From contig NZ_QULM01000001.1 of NCBI RefSeq assembly GCF_003482105.1, positions 620,001 through 684,000 of the forward strand: 64,000 nt of DNA, read 5' to 3'. Below are positions 29,076-37,665 of this stretch, piece after piece. The notes beneath the pieces were generated by a model. The model worked only from the letters and a program-made list of their open reading frames with translations, searched no databases and was not told the DNA's origin. Origin of the DNA: Coprococcus sp. OM04-5BH. GTDB taxonomy: Bacteria > Bacillota > Clostridia > Lachnospirales > Lachnospiraceae. Within the stretch, counting starts at the first letter, position 1, and each line of letters opens with the position of its first letter. Position numbers and translations under genes: made by a program.

Positions 29076-30692
29076 ATGTTCGAAATAAGCAACACCGAAG
29101 CAGGTATAACTACAAATGAAAAGCTTAAGATATTGGCTGACGCAGCCAAGTATGACGTGGCATGTACGTCAAGCGGTGTAGACAGAAGGGGAAAGAAAGG
29201 ATTCCTTGGCAACAGCGCAGCATGTGGAATATGTCATAGCTTTGGTGCTGACGGAAGATGTATCTCCCTCCTTAAGGTGCTTATGACCAATCACTGCATA
29301 TACGACTGTAAGTATTGTGCCAACAGAGTGTCAAATGACGTTCCGAGGGCAGAGTTTGAACCGGAAGAGCTGTGCAGGCTGGTTATGGAATTTTACAAGA
29401 GAAATTACATTGAGGGATTGTTCTTGAGCTCAGGAGTTTTTAAAACTCCTGCATATACCATGGAGCGTATGTGCATTATACTGTCACTCCTCAGAAACAA
29501 ATATCATTTTAACGGGTATATACATGTGAAGACCATTCCCGGAGCACCGGATGAACTGCTGGCTGCTGCAGGGTATCTTGCAGACAGGATAAGCGTTAAT
29601 CTGGAGCTTCCTACAGCAGAGAGCCTTGAGAAGCTGGCACCGAATAAAAGTTTTAAGACCATACTTGACCCTATGGGGAAGGTTACAGATACCATTGCAG
29701 CCCATAGGATAGCCATAGGCAAGGACTCAAGGATGGAAAGGAGCACCATCAACAGATATCTGGCCGGCAGCATATTCAACAGCAGTAATTATGTGGAAGA
29801 CCATCGGAAGCCGTATGATGTGTCAGACAGAGCAAAGATTGTGCCGGAAAATGATAATGTATCAGGAAAGACAGGAAATGTATCAGACAAGACAATGAAC
29901 GTATCAGGAAATTACGGTGCTGCCGGTGGAGGAAATGAGACGGATAAAATCTTTGCAGGACTTGATAAACAGACTGGAAAAGTTCTGAGATACGATAAAG
30001 ACTTCCTTCCTATGAGATACGGAGATAACAGCTTAAAGAGAGCCTTTGCTCCGGCAGGTCAGAGCACCCAGATGATCGTTGGGGCAACGGAGGAGACAGA
30101 TTATATCCTTATAAGGACCAGTCAGACCCTGTATCAGAACTATGATCTGAAGAGGGTGTTCTATTCAGCATATGTTCCTTTAAATGAAGATGCAGTATTG
30201 CCTGCACTGGATACGGCACCCCCTCTGTTAAGAGAGCACAGACTGTATCAGGCGGACTGGCTTCTCAGGTATTACGGTTTCCAGGCGAATGAGCTTCTTT
30301 CAGAGGCTCGTCCTAACTTTAATGAAAAGGTGGATCCTAAGTGTGACTGGGCACTCCGCAATCTGGGGGATTTTCCAGTGGAGGTTCAGACGTCAACCTA
30401 TGACAAGCTATTAAGGGTTCCTGGTATAGGACCGAAATCCGCCAGAAGGATTATGTCCGCCAGGAGATACGGCTCACTTACCTATGAGAGTCTTAAAAAG
30501 ATGGGAGTAGTCCTGAAGCGCGCCCATTACTTCATTACATGTAACGGCAGGATGATGTTTAATACACCTATAGAAGAGGAATATATAACAAGACATCTGG
30601 TAGAGGACAATTACAAGGATAACTGGAAGATAGAGCATCAGAATGAGAAGTATCATCAGATGTCGCTGTTTGATGACTTTAATCTTACCTGA
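29076..30692 (+). CDS. Radical SAM protein, putative DNA modification/repair (rSAM linked to UDG-like protein)
   Basis: This is a 538-residue radical SAM enzyme. Cys74, Cys78 and Cys81 in CIYDCKYC bind the [4Fe-4S] cluster, and further cysteines in CGICHSFGADGRC precede it. A helix-hairpin-helix DNA-binding motif, LRVPGIGPKSARRI, lies near residue 450. This is the architecture of the family described as putative DNA modification/repair radical SAM proteins, which is nearly always paired with a DUF4130 protein, and that partner follows here. A low-complexity insertion (about residues 250-305, with repeated NVSGK/NVSDKT units) is unusual. The reaction is unknown. Confidence 0.85.
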   Translation: MFEISNTEAGITTNEKLKILADAAKYDVACTSSGVDRRGKKGFLGNSAACGICHSFGADGRCISLLKVLMTNHCIYDCKYCANRVSNDVPRAEFEPEELCRLVMEFYKRNYIEGLFLSSGVFKTPAYTMERMCIILSLLRNKYHFNGYIHVKTIPGAPDELLAAAGYLADRISVNLELPTAESLEKLAPNKSFKTILDPMGKVTDTIAAHRIAIGKDSRMERSTINRYLAGSIFNSSNYVEDHRKPYDVSDRAKIVPENDNVSGKTGNVSDKTMNVSGNYGAAGGGNETDKIFAGLDKQTGKVLRYDKDFLPMRYGDNSLKRAFAPAGQSTQMIVGATEETDYILIRTSQTLYQNYDLKRVFYSAYVPLNEDAVLPALDTAPPLLREHRLYQADWLLRYYGFQANELLSEARPNFNEKVDPKCDWALRNLGDFPVEVQTSTYDKLLRVPGIGPKSARRIMSARRYGSLTYESLKKMGVVLKRAHYFITCNGRMMFNTPIEEEYITRHLVEDNYKDNWKIEHQNEKYHQMSLFDDFNLT

Positions 30693-30729
30693 AAAGTATC
30701 AGATGACATGTAAGAATAGGAGAGCCATA

Positions 30730-31497
30730 GTGAAGATATTTATGTGTAATGACCGGGTGGAGACAAAACTGTGCTGCATATATACGGCATGGGAATGTGC
30801 TCTTAAGGTGGGCTATGACAAGGTGGGCATGATGGTTGAGCCGGTCACAGAGCCTACTCTGTTTGATGAATATATACATGTGGAATATGATGAGGATCAC
30901 TATATAAAAGTAGTAAGATCCATAAGGAACAGCATATCGGACATTGCATATATGTATGTGTATTACGCGTGTCTGTCCGCAGATCCGGACGCTCTTAATA
31001 AGGTGTTCCGGTTCTTACGGAAGGGCTTTAAGGTGGGAGCGTCAATAATTAAAAGACTTAACGATCCGGATGTAATGAATATGATGGAGCTTAGAAGGAA
31101 TGTTGGAAATGAGATCCATTATTTCAGGGAATTTGCCAGGTTCACATCCATGGACAGTAAGCTTTATGTGTGCCATATAGAGCCAAAGAATAATGTGGCG
31201 TACATGGTGGGGCAGCATTTCGCGGACAGAATGCCTTCGGAATACTGGATGATAATAGATGATAAGAGGCACCTGGCAGTGGTGCATCCCATGGATGAGG
31301 ACACATACCTTCGGAGGCTTACCGATGAAGAATTTGAAACTCTTAAGAATACTGAGGCGAAGGAGGATGAATACACGGATATGTGGCGTACCTTCTTTAA
31401 GGCTGTAGCAATAGAACAAAGGAAAAATCCCGAGTGCCAGAGAAGCCATTTCCCTATATGGATGAGAAAACATGCTACAGAATTTATGGATGTATAA
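30730..31497 (+). CDS. DUF4130 protein, DNA metabolism partner of the radical SAM enzyme
   Basis: This 255-residue protein of the DUF4130 (TIGR03915-like) family is thought to be related to uracil-DNA glycosylase proteins and genetically linked to the upstream radical SAM gene. Visible segments are RNEVGN-like RRNVGNEIHYFREFARF, IEPKNNVAYMVGQHFADRMPSEYWMIIDDKRHLAVVH, and the ending PECQRSHFPIWMRKHATEF. A GTG at 30730 with AGGAG upstream is the best start; the open frame reaches back into the radical SAM gene. The two genes are 37 bases apart, so they form an operon. Its biochemical role has not been settled as far as I know. Confidence 0.82.
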   Translation: MKIFMCNDRVETKLCCIYTAWECALKVGYDKVGMMVEPVTEPTLFDEYIHVEYDEDHYIKVVRSIRNSISDIAYMYVYYACLSADPDALNKVFRFLRKGFKVGASIIKRLNDPDVMNMMELRRNVGNEIHYFREFARFTSMDSKLYVCHIEPKNNVAYMVGQHFADRMPSEYWMIIDDKRHLAVVHPMDEDTYLRRLTDEEFETLKNTEAKEDEYTDMWRTFFKAVAIEQRKNPECQRSHFPIWMRKHATEFMDV

Positions 31498-31697
31498 CAG
31501 AAATGCAGACAGGGAGACAATACAAGTATATGATGGTGCCGAAAGGGAGCTATATGATCGTTAAAGATTAAAACGTATATGCATTAAAATGTATATGCGT
31601 TAATAAGTACATATGCTGTTGGGATGAGAGGGGATATCCGTTACGTGAAAAGAAATTGAATATTAATAGGGACAGGATATATATTACATGGAAAGAA

Positions 31698-31733
31698 AAA
31701 AGGATAAGATAGCCTGGGCTATCTTATCCTTTT
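31698..31733. terminator. Bidirectional terminator that includes a stop codon
   Basis: AAAAGGATAAGATAGC (31698-31713) pairs perfectly with its complement (31718-31733) around CTGG. The stop codon and last codons of the minus-strand small gene lie in one arm. On the minus strand the stem is followed by TTTTTTCTTT. It ends transcripts from both sides. Confidence 0.85.
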
Positions 31734-31961
31734 CTTTCCACATACAGGACAAGGATCTTCGGTTGTTACCCGTCCGCAACCCCAACAAGTCCATGATGGG
31801 CTTACAGTGGAAGATGTCTCCTTTTTAGCCTGATTAGTTGTAATTGTGAAATTCTTGGAGACAATAGATATATCACCATTTTGGTCTATAATGGTTTCAG
31901 TCTTTACATTGCCTACAGAATTGCCGGTATTTTTCTTTTTATTCCCAAAAAACTTCCCCAT
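31719..31961 (-). CDS. Small zinc-ribbon-like protein
   Basis: I do not recognise this 80-residue protein. The N-terminus is basic (MGKFFGNKKKN), the centre is polar with beta-like TETIIDQNGDISIVSKNFTI, and the end carries a treble-clef or zinc-ribbon pattern CWGCGRVTTEDPCPVCGKKR with four cysteines as CxxC...CxxC. It may be secreted or membrane-linked, but no signal peptide is evident. Its stop codon is built into a terminator stem. No strong ribosome site lies upstream of the ATG at 31961. It stands alone between convergent and co-oriented neighbours. Confidence 0.55.
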   Translation of the reverse strand: MGKFFGNKKKNTGNSVGNVKTETIIDQNGDISIVSKNFTITTNQAKKETSSTVSPSWTCWGCGRVTTEDPCPVCGKKRIR

Positions 31962-32086
31962 TGATAATTACCTGCCCTCCGATAAAACTACCCCTCTATT
32001 TTAATTCATATTTTGATAATTTTCAATAATTAAGTAGGTAATGTTTATAAAAAATAACTTTAAATTTATTAAATATGCTGTAAATA

Positions 32087-32815
32087 TTATATCCAGCCAC
32101 CGTCAAAAGTTATAATCTGACCTGTGAGATATTCCGGAGCGGCAGCAATCTTACATATAAAATCTCCGGCCTCGGCAGGGGTTGCCATGCGTCCATAGGG
32201 GATCTCGTCACAGAGAAGCTGCTTCTCCTCAGGGCTTAGGTGATCGTTCATGGTGGTGTCTATAGCACCGAAAGCAATGGCATTTACAGATATATTACTT
32301 GGCGCCAGTTCCTTTGCCAGTGCTTTGGAAAATGCGTTTACTGCGCCTTTTGAGGCGGAATAGGCCACTTCCATGGAAGCTCCGGTAATACCCCATACTG
32401 ATGAAATGTTGATTATCCGTCCGGATTTATTGTGTACCATATGCGGTACTACTGCACTGCAGGTATTGAACACGGAGGTCACATTGGTGTTCATGATGGT
32501 GTTCCAGTCATCTATATCCATATCAGTAAGGAGACCTATATAAGAGATCCCACTGTTGTTCACTAACAGGGAAATATCATTTCCGAACCGTGATATTACA
32601 TTATTAATGAAGCTTCCCGCAAAATCATGATCACTGATATCACCGGCTTCCGCATAGCAGTCACATCCTTTTGACAGGATGATATTTCTGGTCTCTTCAA
32701 GCAGTTCTTTATTTTTAAGGCAGGTAATGGCAAGCTTATCGTAATGTGAAGCCAGCTTTACAGCACATTCTTTTCCGATACCTCTTGATGCACCTGTTAC
32801 TATGGCAATAGACAT
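32087..32815 (-). CDS. Short-chain dehydrogenase/reductase (FabG-like)
   Basis: This is a classical SDR of 242 residues, NAD(P)-dependent, acting on a hydroxyl or keto group. The cofactor loop is VTGASRGIG, the NNSG motif appears in LLVNNSGISYIG, and the catalytic Ser-Tyr-Lys set lies in INISSVWGITGASMEVAYSASK (S about 140, Y and K in YSASK). The C-terminal GQIITFDGGWI is typical. It resembles 3-oxoacyl-ACP reductase, but it sits away from fatty acid genes, so the substrate is open. The ATG at 32815 follows AAAAAGGAG. It is divergent from the LytR_C gene. Confidence 0.88.
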   Translation of the reverse strand: MSIAIVTGASRGIGKECAVKLASHYDKLAITCLKNKELLEETRNIILSKGCDCYAEAGDISDHDFAGSFINNVISRFGNDISLLVNNSGISYIGLLTDMDIDDWNTIMNTNVTSVFNTCSAVVPHMVHNKSGRIINISSVWGITGASMEVAYSASKGAVNAFSKALAKELAPSNISVNAIAFGAIDTTMNDHLSPEEKQLLCDEIPYGRMATPAEAGDFICKIAAAPEYLTGQIITFDGGWI

Positions 32816-32906
32816 ATTTGCAGACTCCTTTTTGCATTATTATACGGTATGGACTGAAAATACAGCCACAACCAGCATATTACTGATTATATCATATAAA
32901 AATATG

Positions 32907-32935
32907 TTGAAAATAATAAATTCCTTTGCTATACT
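32907..32935 (+). promoter_or_regulatory. Promoter of the LytR_C gene
   Basis: TTGAAA (32907-32912) and TATACT (32930-32935) are 17 bp apart, giving a leader of about 70 bases with a GGGTATGCCCGTCCGGGGGTAC hairpin-like stretch near 32972-32992. Confidence 0.65.
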
Positions 32936-33010
32936 CATATTTGTTTTAAATGATACGAATTGTGTATGCCTGGGTATGCCCGTCCGGGGGTACAGGAATT
33001 GGAGAAAAAG

Positions 33011-33565
33011 ATGAAGAATTCAGTTGCAAAATTATTTTGGGAGACGCTCCTCAGAGCAGCAGTTATCATACTTGGTATCGGCATTGTTGCCATGAGCATA
33101 TTGCTGGGAATTACAATAAAGAAGAATAATGACAATAAGGCTAAGAAGGAAGCCAATACAGAGATCAAGACAGATGTGTCAACAGAAGAGACAGACACCA
33201 CTGACCCTACATTCTATGAGAATACAGAGGAAGCAAGCTCAGAGGATACAGAGCAGACAGTAAGCTCTAAAGACGCTAAGATATTAGTTGTAAATGCCAC
33301 AGGTGTAAACGGAGTGGCAGGAAACTGGAAGACCAGCCTTGAGTCAGAGGGCTATTCATCGGTTGATACAGCTACATACAATGCAAGAAATCTTACAAAG
33401 ACAACCATATGTGTTTCGGGAAGCTATGACGGAGCAGATCTGGCAGGTATGTTTTCTGAGGCGGATATGTCAACGACAGATCAGGTATCTGATACAATGA
33501 CAGATGCGTCAGATATCAGCAGCTACGACATTATCATCCTTATAGGAACAGATAATGTAAAGTAA
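33011..33565 (+). CDS. Membrane-anchored LytR_C domain protein
   Basis: This 184-residue protein has one transmembrane segment at about residues 13-34 (AAVIILGIGIVAMSILLGITI), an acidic Thr/Glu-rich linker (about 45-90) and a C-terminal LytR_C-like domain (about 92-180) that starts KILVVNATGVNGVAGNWKTSLESEGY and ends YDIIILIGTD. LytR_C domains often follow LytR-CpsA-Psr phosphotransferases, which attach polymers to the wall, but the catalytic LCP domain is missing here, so this may be an accessory wall protein. The ATG at 33011 has TTGGAG upstream; an earlier ATG at 32960 would add residues before the membrane segment. Confidence 0.8.
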   Translation: MKNSVAKLFWETLLRAAVIILGIGIVAMSILLGITIKKNNDNKAKKEANTEIKTDVSTEETDTTDPTFYENTEEASSEDTEQTVSSKDAKILVVNATGVNGVAGNWKTSLESEGYSSVDTATYNARNLTKTTICVSGSYDGADLAGMFSEADMSTTDQVSDTMTDASDISSYDIIILIGTDNVK

Positions 33566-33606
33566 AAATGCATAATATACAGAAAAGTGATATGTTATCA
33601 CAAAGA

Positions 33607-33646
33607 AAAGAAGCTGCATAATGCCATTGCGGCTTCTTTTTTTGTT
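33607..33646 (+). terminator. Rho-independent terminator
   Basis: AAGAAGC (33608-33614) pairs with GCTTCTT (33632-33638), with TGCA/TTGC extending the stem, followed by a T run. The 426 bases from here to msmK are AT-rich and hold a GTGAA-GGT-TTCAC palindrome at 33854-33866, a possible short leader gene (33784-33840) and no clear promoter. Confidence 0.75.
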
Positions 33647-33783
33647 TCTTATCTTTAAAATCTGGCTCTTTGTACATATTGTATATTGAACTTATGCAAT
33701 ATTGCTCATAGTCACAAACCATAAACAATAAAAGCGTTTTAAAATAAGAAAATTGCGTTTGTCAAGTGGTCAAAAGGAGAAAA

Positions 33784-33840
33784 ATGACTATGTGCAAAAT
33801 GACAAATAGTGCGGCTTTTCGAGGTATAAGGGTCGATTAA
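33784..33840 (+). CDS. Possible 18-codon leader peptide upstream of msmK
   Basis: An ATG at 33784 with AAGGAG four bases upstream opens a frame of 18 codons (MTMCKMTNSAAFRGIRVD) ending at TAA 33838-33840. The ribosome site is the only sequence support. It could be a leader peptide or chance, and the distance to msmK (231 bases) is long for classical attenuation. Confidence 0.25.
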   Translation: MTMCKMTNSAAFRGIRVD

Positions 33841-34071
33841 TTTTATTATTTTGGTGAAGGTTTCACAAAAAAGCAACATGACACAGGGATAAACAGGGGG
33901 CAAAATCGTCATATTGTTCATTTTTTTGCATCTATATACAAATTCACCAAAAGTTTCAAAAATTTTTTGAGCATAAGTAATATGGCTAGAAAATATTTAT
34001 TGATGTAAAATGACATTATGTTTAAAAGACAGAAACAAAACAAAGTATATAAATTACGGAGGTAATTACTA

Positions 34072-35184
34072 ATGGCAAGTTTATCACTTAAGAACATTTA
34101 TAAGGTATATCCTAACGGATTTAATGCTGTTAAGGACTTCAACCTTGAGATTGAGGACAAGGAGTTCATCATTTTCGTTGGACCTTCAGGATGTGGTAAG
34201 TCAACAACACTTAGAATGATCGCTGGACTTGAGGATATCAGCTCAGGCGAGTTATGGATCGGAGACAGACTTGTAAACGATGTAGAGCCTAAGGACAGAG
34301 ATATCGCGATGGTATTCCAGAACTATGCTCTTTATCCACATATGTCAGTATATGACAATATGGCATTCGGTCTTAAGTTAAGAAAGGTATCAGCAGAGAA
34401 GATTGATAAGGCTGTTCATGAAGCAGCTAAGATTCTTGACATTGAGCACCTTCTTGATCGTAAGCCAAAGGCTTTATCAGGTGGTCAGAGACAGAGAGTT
34501 GCTATGGGACGTGCTATTGTCCGTGAGCCTAAGGTATTCCTTATGGATGAGCCTCTTTCAAACCTTGATGCTAAGCTTCGTGTGCAGATGCGAGTTGAGA
34601 TTTCAAAGCTTCATCAGAGACTTCAGACAACTATTATCTACGTTACACATGACCAGACAGAGGCTATGACACTTGGTACAAGAATCGTAGTTATGAAGGA
34701 TGGTATCATACAGCAGGTAGATACACCACAGAACTTATATGACAAGCCATGTAACTTATTCGTTGCAGGATTCATGGGTATGCCACCTATGAACTTCATT
34801 GATTGTAAGGTTGTTAAGTCAGGCGCTGATGTATTATTAATGTTCGGTTCACACTCAATTAAGGTTCCGGATAGCAAGGCTGAGAGACTTATCGCTCTTG
34901 ACGCTATTGATAAGGAAGTTGTTCTTGGTATCCGTCCAGAGGATATCCATGATGAGCAGCTCTTCATCGAGTCATCACCAGAAAGCGTTATCGACGCTAG
35001 AATCAATATTTATGAAATGCTTGGTGCTGAGGTTTACTTATACTTCACAATCGATCAGTTTGATATCACAGCTAGAGTTAATGCTCGTACAACAGCCAGA
35101 CCTGGCGATACAGTACAGTTCGCATTTGACTTAAGCAAGATTCATATCTTCGATAAGGAGACAGAGGAGATCTTAGTCAGCTAA
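34072..35184 (+). CDS. msmK: Sugar ABC transporter ATPase (MsmK/UgpC type)
   Basis: This 370-residue ATP-binding subunit of the carbohydrate CUT1 transporters has Walker A GPSGCGKST, signature LSGGQRQRVAMGRAIV, Walker B VFLMDEPLSNLDAKL, and the switch histidine in IIYVTHDQTEAMT. A C-terminal TOBE regulatory domain follows (LGIRPEDIHDEQL to the end). No permease or binding protein gene is nearby, which fits an orphan ATPase shared by several sugar transporters, as known for streptococcal MsmK. Its biased codon use (GGT, CTT, GAT) suggests high expression. The ATG at 34072 follows CGGAGG. Confidence 0.93.
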   Translation: MASLSLKNIYKVYPNGFNAVKDFNLEIEDKEFIIFVGPSGCGKSTTLRMIAGLEDISSGELWIGDRLVNDVEPKDRDIAMVFQNYALYPHMSVYDNMAFGLKLRKVSAEKIDKAVHEAAKILDIEHLLDRKPKALSGGQRQRVAMGRAIVREPKVFLMDEPLSNLDAKLRVQMRVEISKLHQRLQTTIIYVTHDQTEAMTLGTRIVVMKDGIIQQVDTPQNLYDKPCNLFVAGFMGMPPMNFIDCKVVKSGADVLLMFGSHSIKVPDSKAERLIALDAIDKEVVLGIRPEDIHDEQLFIESSPESVIDARINIYEMLGAEVYLYFTIDQFDITARVNARTTARPGDTVQFAFDLSKIHIFDKETEEILVS

Positions 35185-35268
35185 TATCTTCGTAACGTAA
35201 AGATTGTTCTTTTTTCAAGGGAAAAGGGCAAGATATACAACGTAGAAAAATTTCTATAGGTAAAAATG

Positions 35269-35310
35269 AGAGAAAATGTATAAATTTATACATTTTCTCT
35301 TTTTTTTTTG
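35269..35310 (+). terminator. Very strong terminator after msmK
   Basis: AGAGAAAATGTATAA (35269-35283) pairs perfectly with its complement (35286-35300) and is followed by nine more Ts. Confidence 0.92.
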
Positions 35311-35461
35311 CACAATTTGCTATAAAATAAACAGGTAGGTGAATTTATATTCAAGAGATTGGCCTATACATGGAAGATGTATATTGTGACGGTACAACAT
35401 CGGGAAAGAAACATGCCATAACTTTGGTGGTTGTGCCAATGTTAAAAAAGGAGAGAAAAGT

Positions 35462-36550
35462 ATGATATCTAACCAGATTCTTCAGGATACAATAGACGGA
35501 TTAAAAAATATAACACGAACAGATCTCTGCGTTATGGATACAGAGGGCAAGCTGTTGGCGTCAACATTTAATGATATAGAGGATTGTGAGGACGCAGTAT
35601 TTGCATTTGTGGATTCGCCTGCCGACAGCCAGGTTGTAAGGGGCTATCAGTTCTTTAAAGTATTCGATGATAATCAGTTGGAGCATATTCTTATGGTCAA
35701 GGGCGAGACAGACGATAATTATATGGTAGGAAAGATTGCGGCTTTCCAGATACAAAATCTTCTTGTGGCTTATAAGGAAAGATTTGATAAGGATAACTTT
35801 ATTAAAAATCTCCTTCTGGACAACCTTCTTTTGGTGGATATCTATAACAGGGCAAAGAAGCTCCATATTGATACAGATGTAAGACGTATAGTATTTATTA
35901 TTGAGACAAAGACAGAGAAGGATACAAATGCCCTTGAGACAGTGAGAAATATCTTCTCAACAAAGACAAAGGATTTCATTACAGCAGTAGATGAGAAGAA
36001 TATAATCCTGGTTAAGGAAGTAAAGCAGGGTGAGACCTATGATGACATGATCAAGATATCAAGAGTTATCGTTGATATGCTTAACACAGAAGCTATGTCA
36101 TCTGTTAGAGTTTCATTTGGTACAATAGTAAATGAGATAAAGGAAGTATCCCGTTCATACAAGGAAGCAAAGATGGCTCTGGATGTAGGAAAGATTTTCT
36201 ATGAGAACACAGACATTATTGCTTACAGCAATCTTGGTATAGGAAGACTTATTTACCAGCTTCCACTGCCGCTGTGCAAGATGTTTATTAAGGAAATATT
36301 TGATGGTAAGTCGCCGGACGAGTTTGATGAGGAGACGCTTACGACCATCAATAAGTTCTTCGAGAACAGCCTTAATGTATCAGAAACTTCAAGACAACTT
36401 TACATTCACAGAAATACTCTTGTGTATCGTCTTGATAAGCTCCAGAAGAGCACAGGTCTTGATCTGAGAGTGTTCGAGGATGCCATTACATTTAAGATCG
36501 CCCTCATGGTAGTTAAGTATATGAAGTATATGGAGTCATTAGATTACTAA
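35462..36550 (+). CDS. PucR/CdaR-type transcriptional regulator
   Basis: This 362-residue regulator has a C-terminal helix-turn-helix of the PucR/CdaR (HTH_30) class: FFENSLNVSETSRQLYIHRNTLVYRLDKLQKSTGLDLR at about residues 300-340. The middle (about 130-280) resembles the GGDEF-like CdaR domain (VRVSFGTIVNEIKEVSRSYKEAKMALDVG), and the N-terminus looks like a sensory fold. In related bacteria such proteins control carbohydrate or diacid genes. It follows msmK after a terminator and may regulate it or sugar uptake in general, but no target site is evident. The ATG at 35462 follows AAGGAGAG. Confidence 0.85.
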   Translation: MISNQILQDTIDGLKNITRTDLCVMDTEGKLLASTFNDIEDCEDAVFAFVDSPADSQVVRGYQFFKVFDDNQLEHILMVKGETDDNYMVGKIAAFQIQNLLVAYKERFDKDNFIKNLLLDNLLLVDIYNRAKKLHIDTDVRRIVFIIETKTEKDTNALETVRNIFSTKTKDFITAVDEKNIILVKEVKQGETYDDMIKISRVIVDMLNTEAMSSVRVSFGTIVNEIKEVSRSYKEAKMALDVGKIFYENTDIIAYSNLGIGRLIYQLPLPLCKMFIKEIFDGKSPDEFDEETLTTINKFFENSLNVSETSRQLYIHRNTLVYRLDKLQKSTGLDLRVFEDAITFKIALMVVKYMKYMESLDY

Positions 36551-36819
36551 AGATAGAAAATATAGAAGATGAAGATATAGAAAAGATCACGCAAAAGATC
36601 ACACGAAGGATAAATTCCGGATTTTGCCGTAGCTTTTCTCTTGTGATGTTGTTCATTGGAGGACTGTAGTGCAGATCCGGGATTTTTTTATGGCAACGAA
36701 GAAAAAGCCGCATGCCTGCATGCGAATATTTGCTGATTGCCGATAGGCAGATAAAATTTGCAGCGGTTGTGTTATTGTTTTATCGGCAGAGATGTAAAAT
36801 AGTTGTAAACAAGAATAGG

Positions 36820-36848
36820 TTGACGAGATGTTACATAAATGTTACAAT
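36820..36848 (+). promoter_or_regulatory. Promoter of the ftsEX operon
   Basis: TTGACG (36820-36825) and TACAAT (36843-36848) are 17 bp apart. The 428-base gap also holds a CGCATG/CATGCG palindrome at 36709-36724, and a possible weak terminator near 36640-36690. Confidence 0.7.
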
Positions 36849-36978
36849 GCACTTGACTGTGGTAATTTGTTCAGTTTTTCACAAATATTACACAAATTTG
36901 AATTATATTGTATCTGTAGTATGAGGTATACTACCACGAGAGAGTGTACGATACACATTTGAAAGGAACCATCAGATT

Positions 36979-37665
36979 ATGATAGAGTTAGAAAACGTCA
37001 CTATGACATATCCCGGTGGCATGACGGCTCTCAAGGATGTTAATATCAACATCGAGAAGGGCGAGTTCGTCTTCATAGTTGGAAGCAGTGGCTCAGGTAA
37101 GACTACGCTTATCAAGCTGCTCTTAAAGGAACTTGATGCTACAAAGGGAAGTATCAGCGTGGCGGGATATAATTATAATAAGATAAAGAGGAGAGATATC
37201 CCTAAGGTCCGCAGAAGAATCGGAGTTGTATTCCAGAACTTCAGACTGCTTAAGGACAGGACAATATATGAGAATGTTGCATTTGCCCAGAGAGTAATCC
37301 AGACTCCGGGACGATACATCAGAAGAAGAGTTCCTGCAATGCTTACACTTGTAGGTCTTGCAGATAAGTTCAAGTCATACCCTAGAGAGCTTTCAGGTGG
37401 TGAGCAGCAGAGAGTTGCCATGGCAAGAGCCCTGGTGAATAATCCTGACATAATTCTGGCAGATGAGCCTACAGGAAATCTTGATCCTAAGAACTCTATG
37501 GATATCATGAACCTTTTGAATGATATCAACAAGAGAGGAACAACCGTTGTGGTTGTTACACATAATAAAGAGATTGTTAATGAGATGAAGAAACGAGTAA
37601 TAACACTTAAGAAGGGCGTTGTAATAAGCGACGAAAAAGTAGGTGGCTACATAGATGAAGATTAG
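36979..37665 (+). CDS. ftsE: Cell division ATP-binding protein FtsE
   Basis: FtsE is the ATPase of the FtsEX complex, which transmits energy across the membrane to switch on peptidoglycan hydrolases during division. Motifs are the Walker [10 protein letters not shown], signature [16 protein letters not shown], Walker [12 protein letters not shown] and switch [10 protein letters not shown]. At 228 residues it is standard, with the family-specific start [18 protein letters not shown]. The ATG at 36979 follows GAAAGGAACC. It overlaps ftsX by 11 bases and is followed by a secreted M23 hydrolase and a CtpA protease, the expected partners. Confidence 0.96.
   Translation: MIELENVTMTYPGGMTALKDVNINIEKGEFVFIVGSSGSGKTTLIKLLLKELDATKGSISVAGYNYNKIKRRDIPKVRRRIGVVFQNFRLLKDRTIYENVAFAQRVIQTPGRYIRRRVPAMLTLVGLADKFKSYPRELSGGEQQRVAMARALVNNPDIILADEPTGNLDPKNSMDIMNLLNDINKRGTTVVVVTHNKEIVNEMKKRVITLKKGVVISDEKVGGYIDED

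Noticed and set aside
36712..36924. Small frame before ftsE
   Set aside because: It covers the ftsEX promoter and has no ribosome site.
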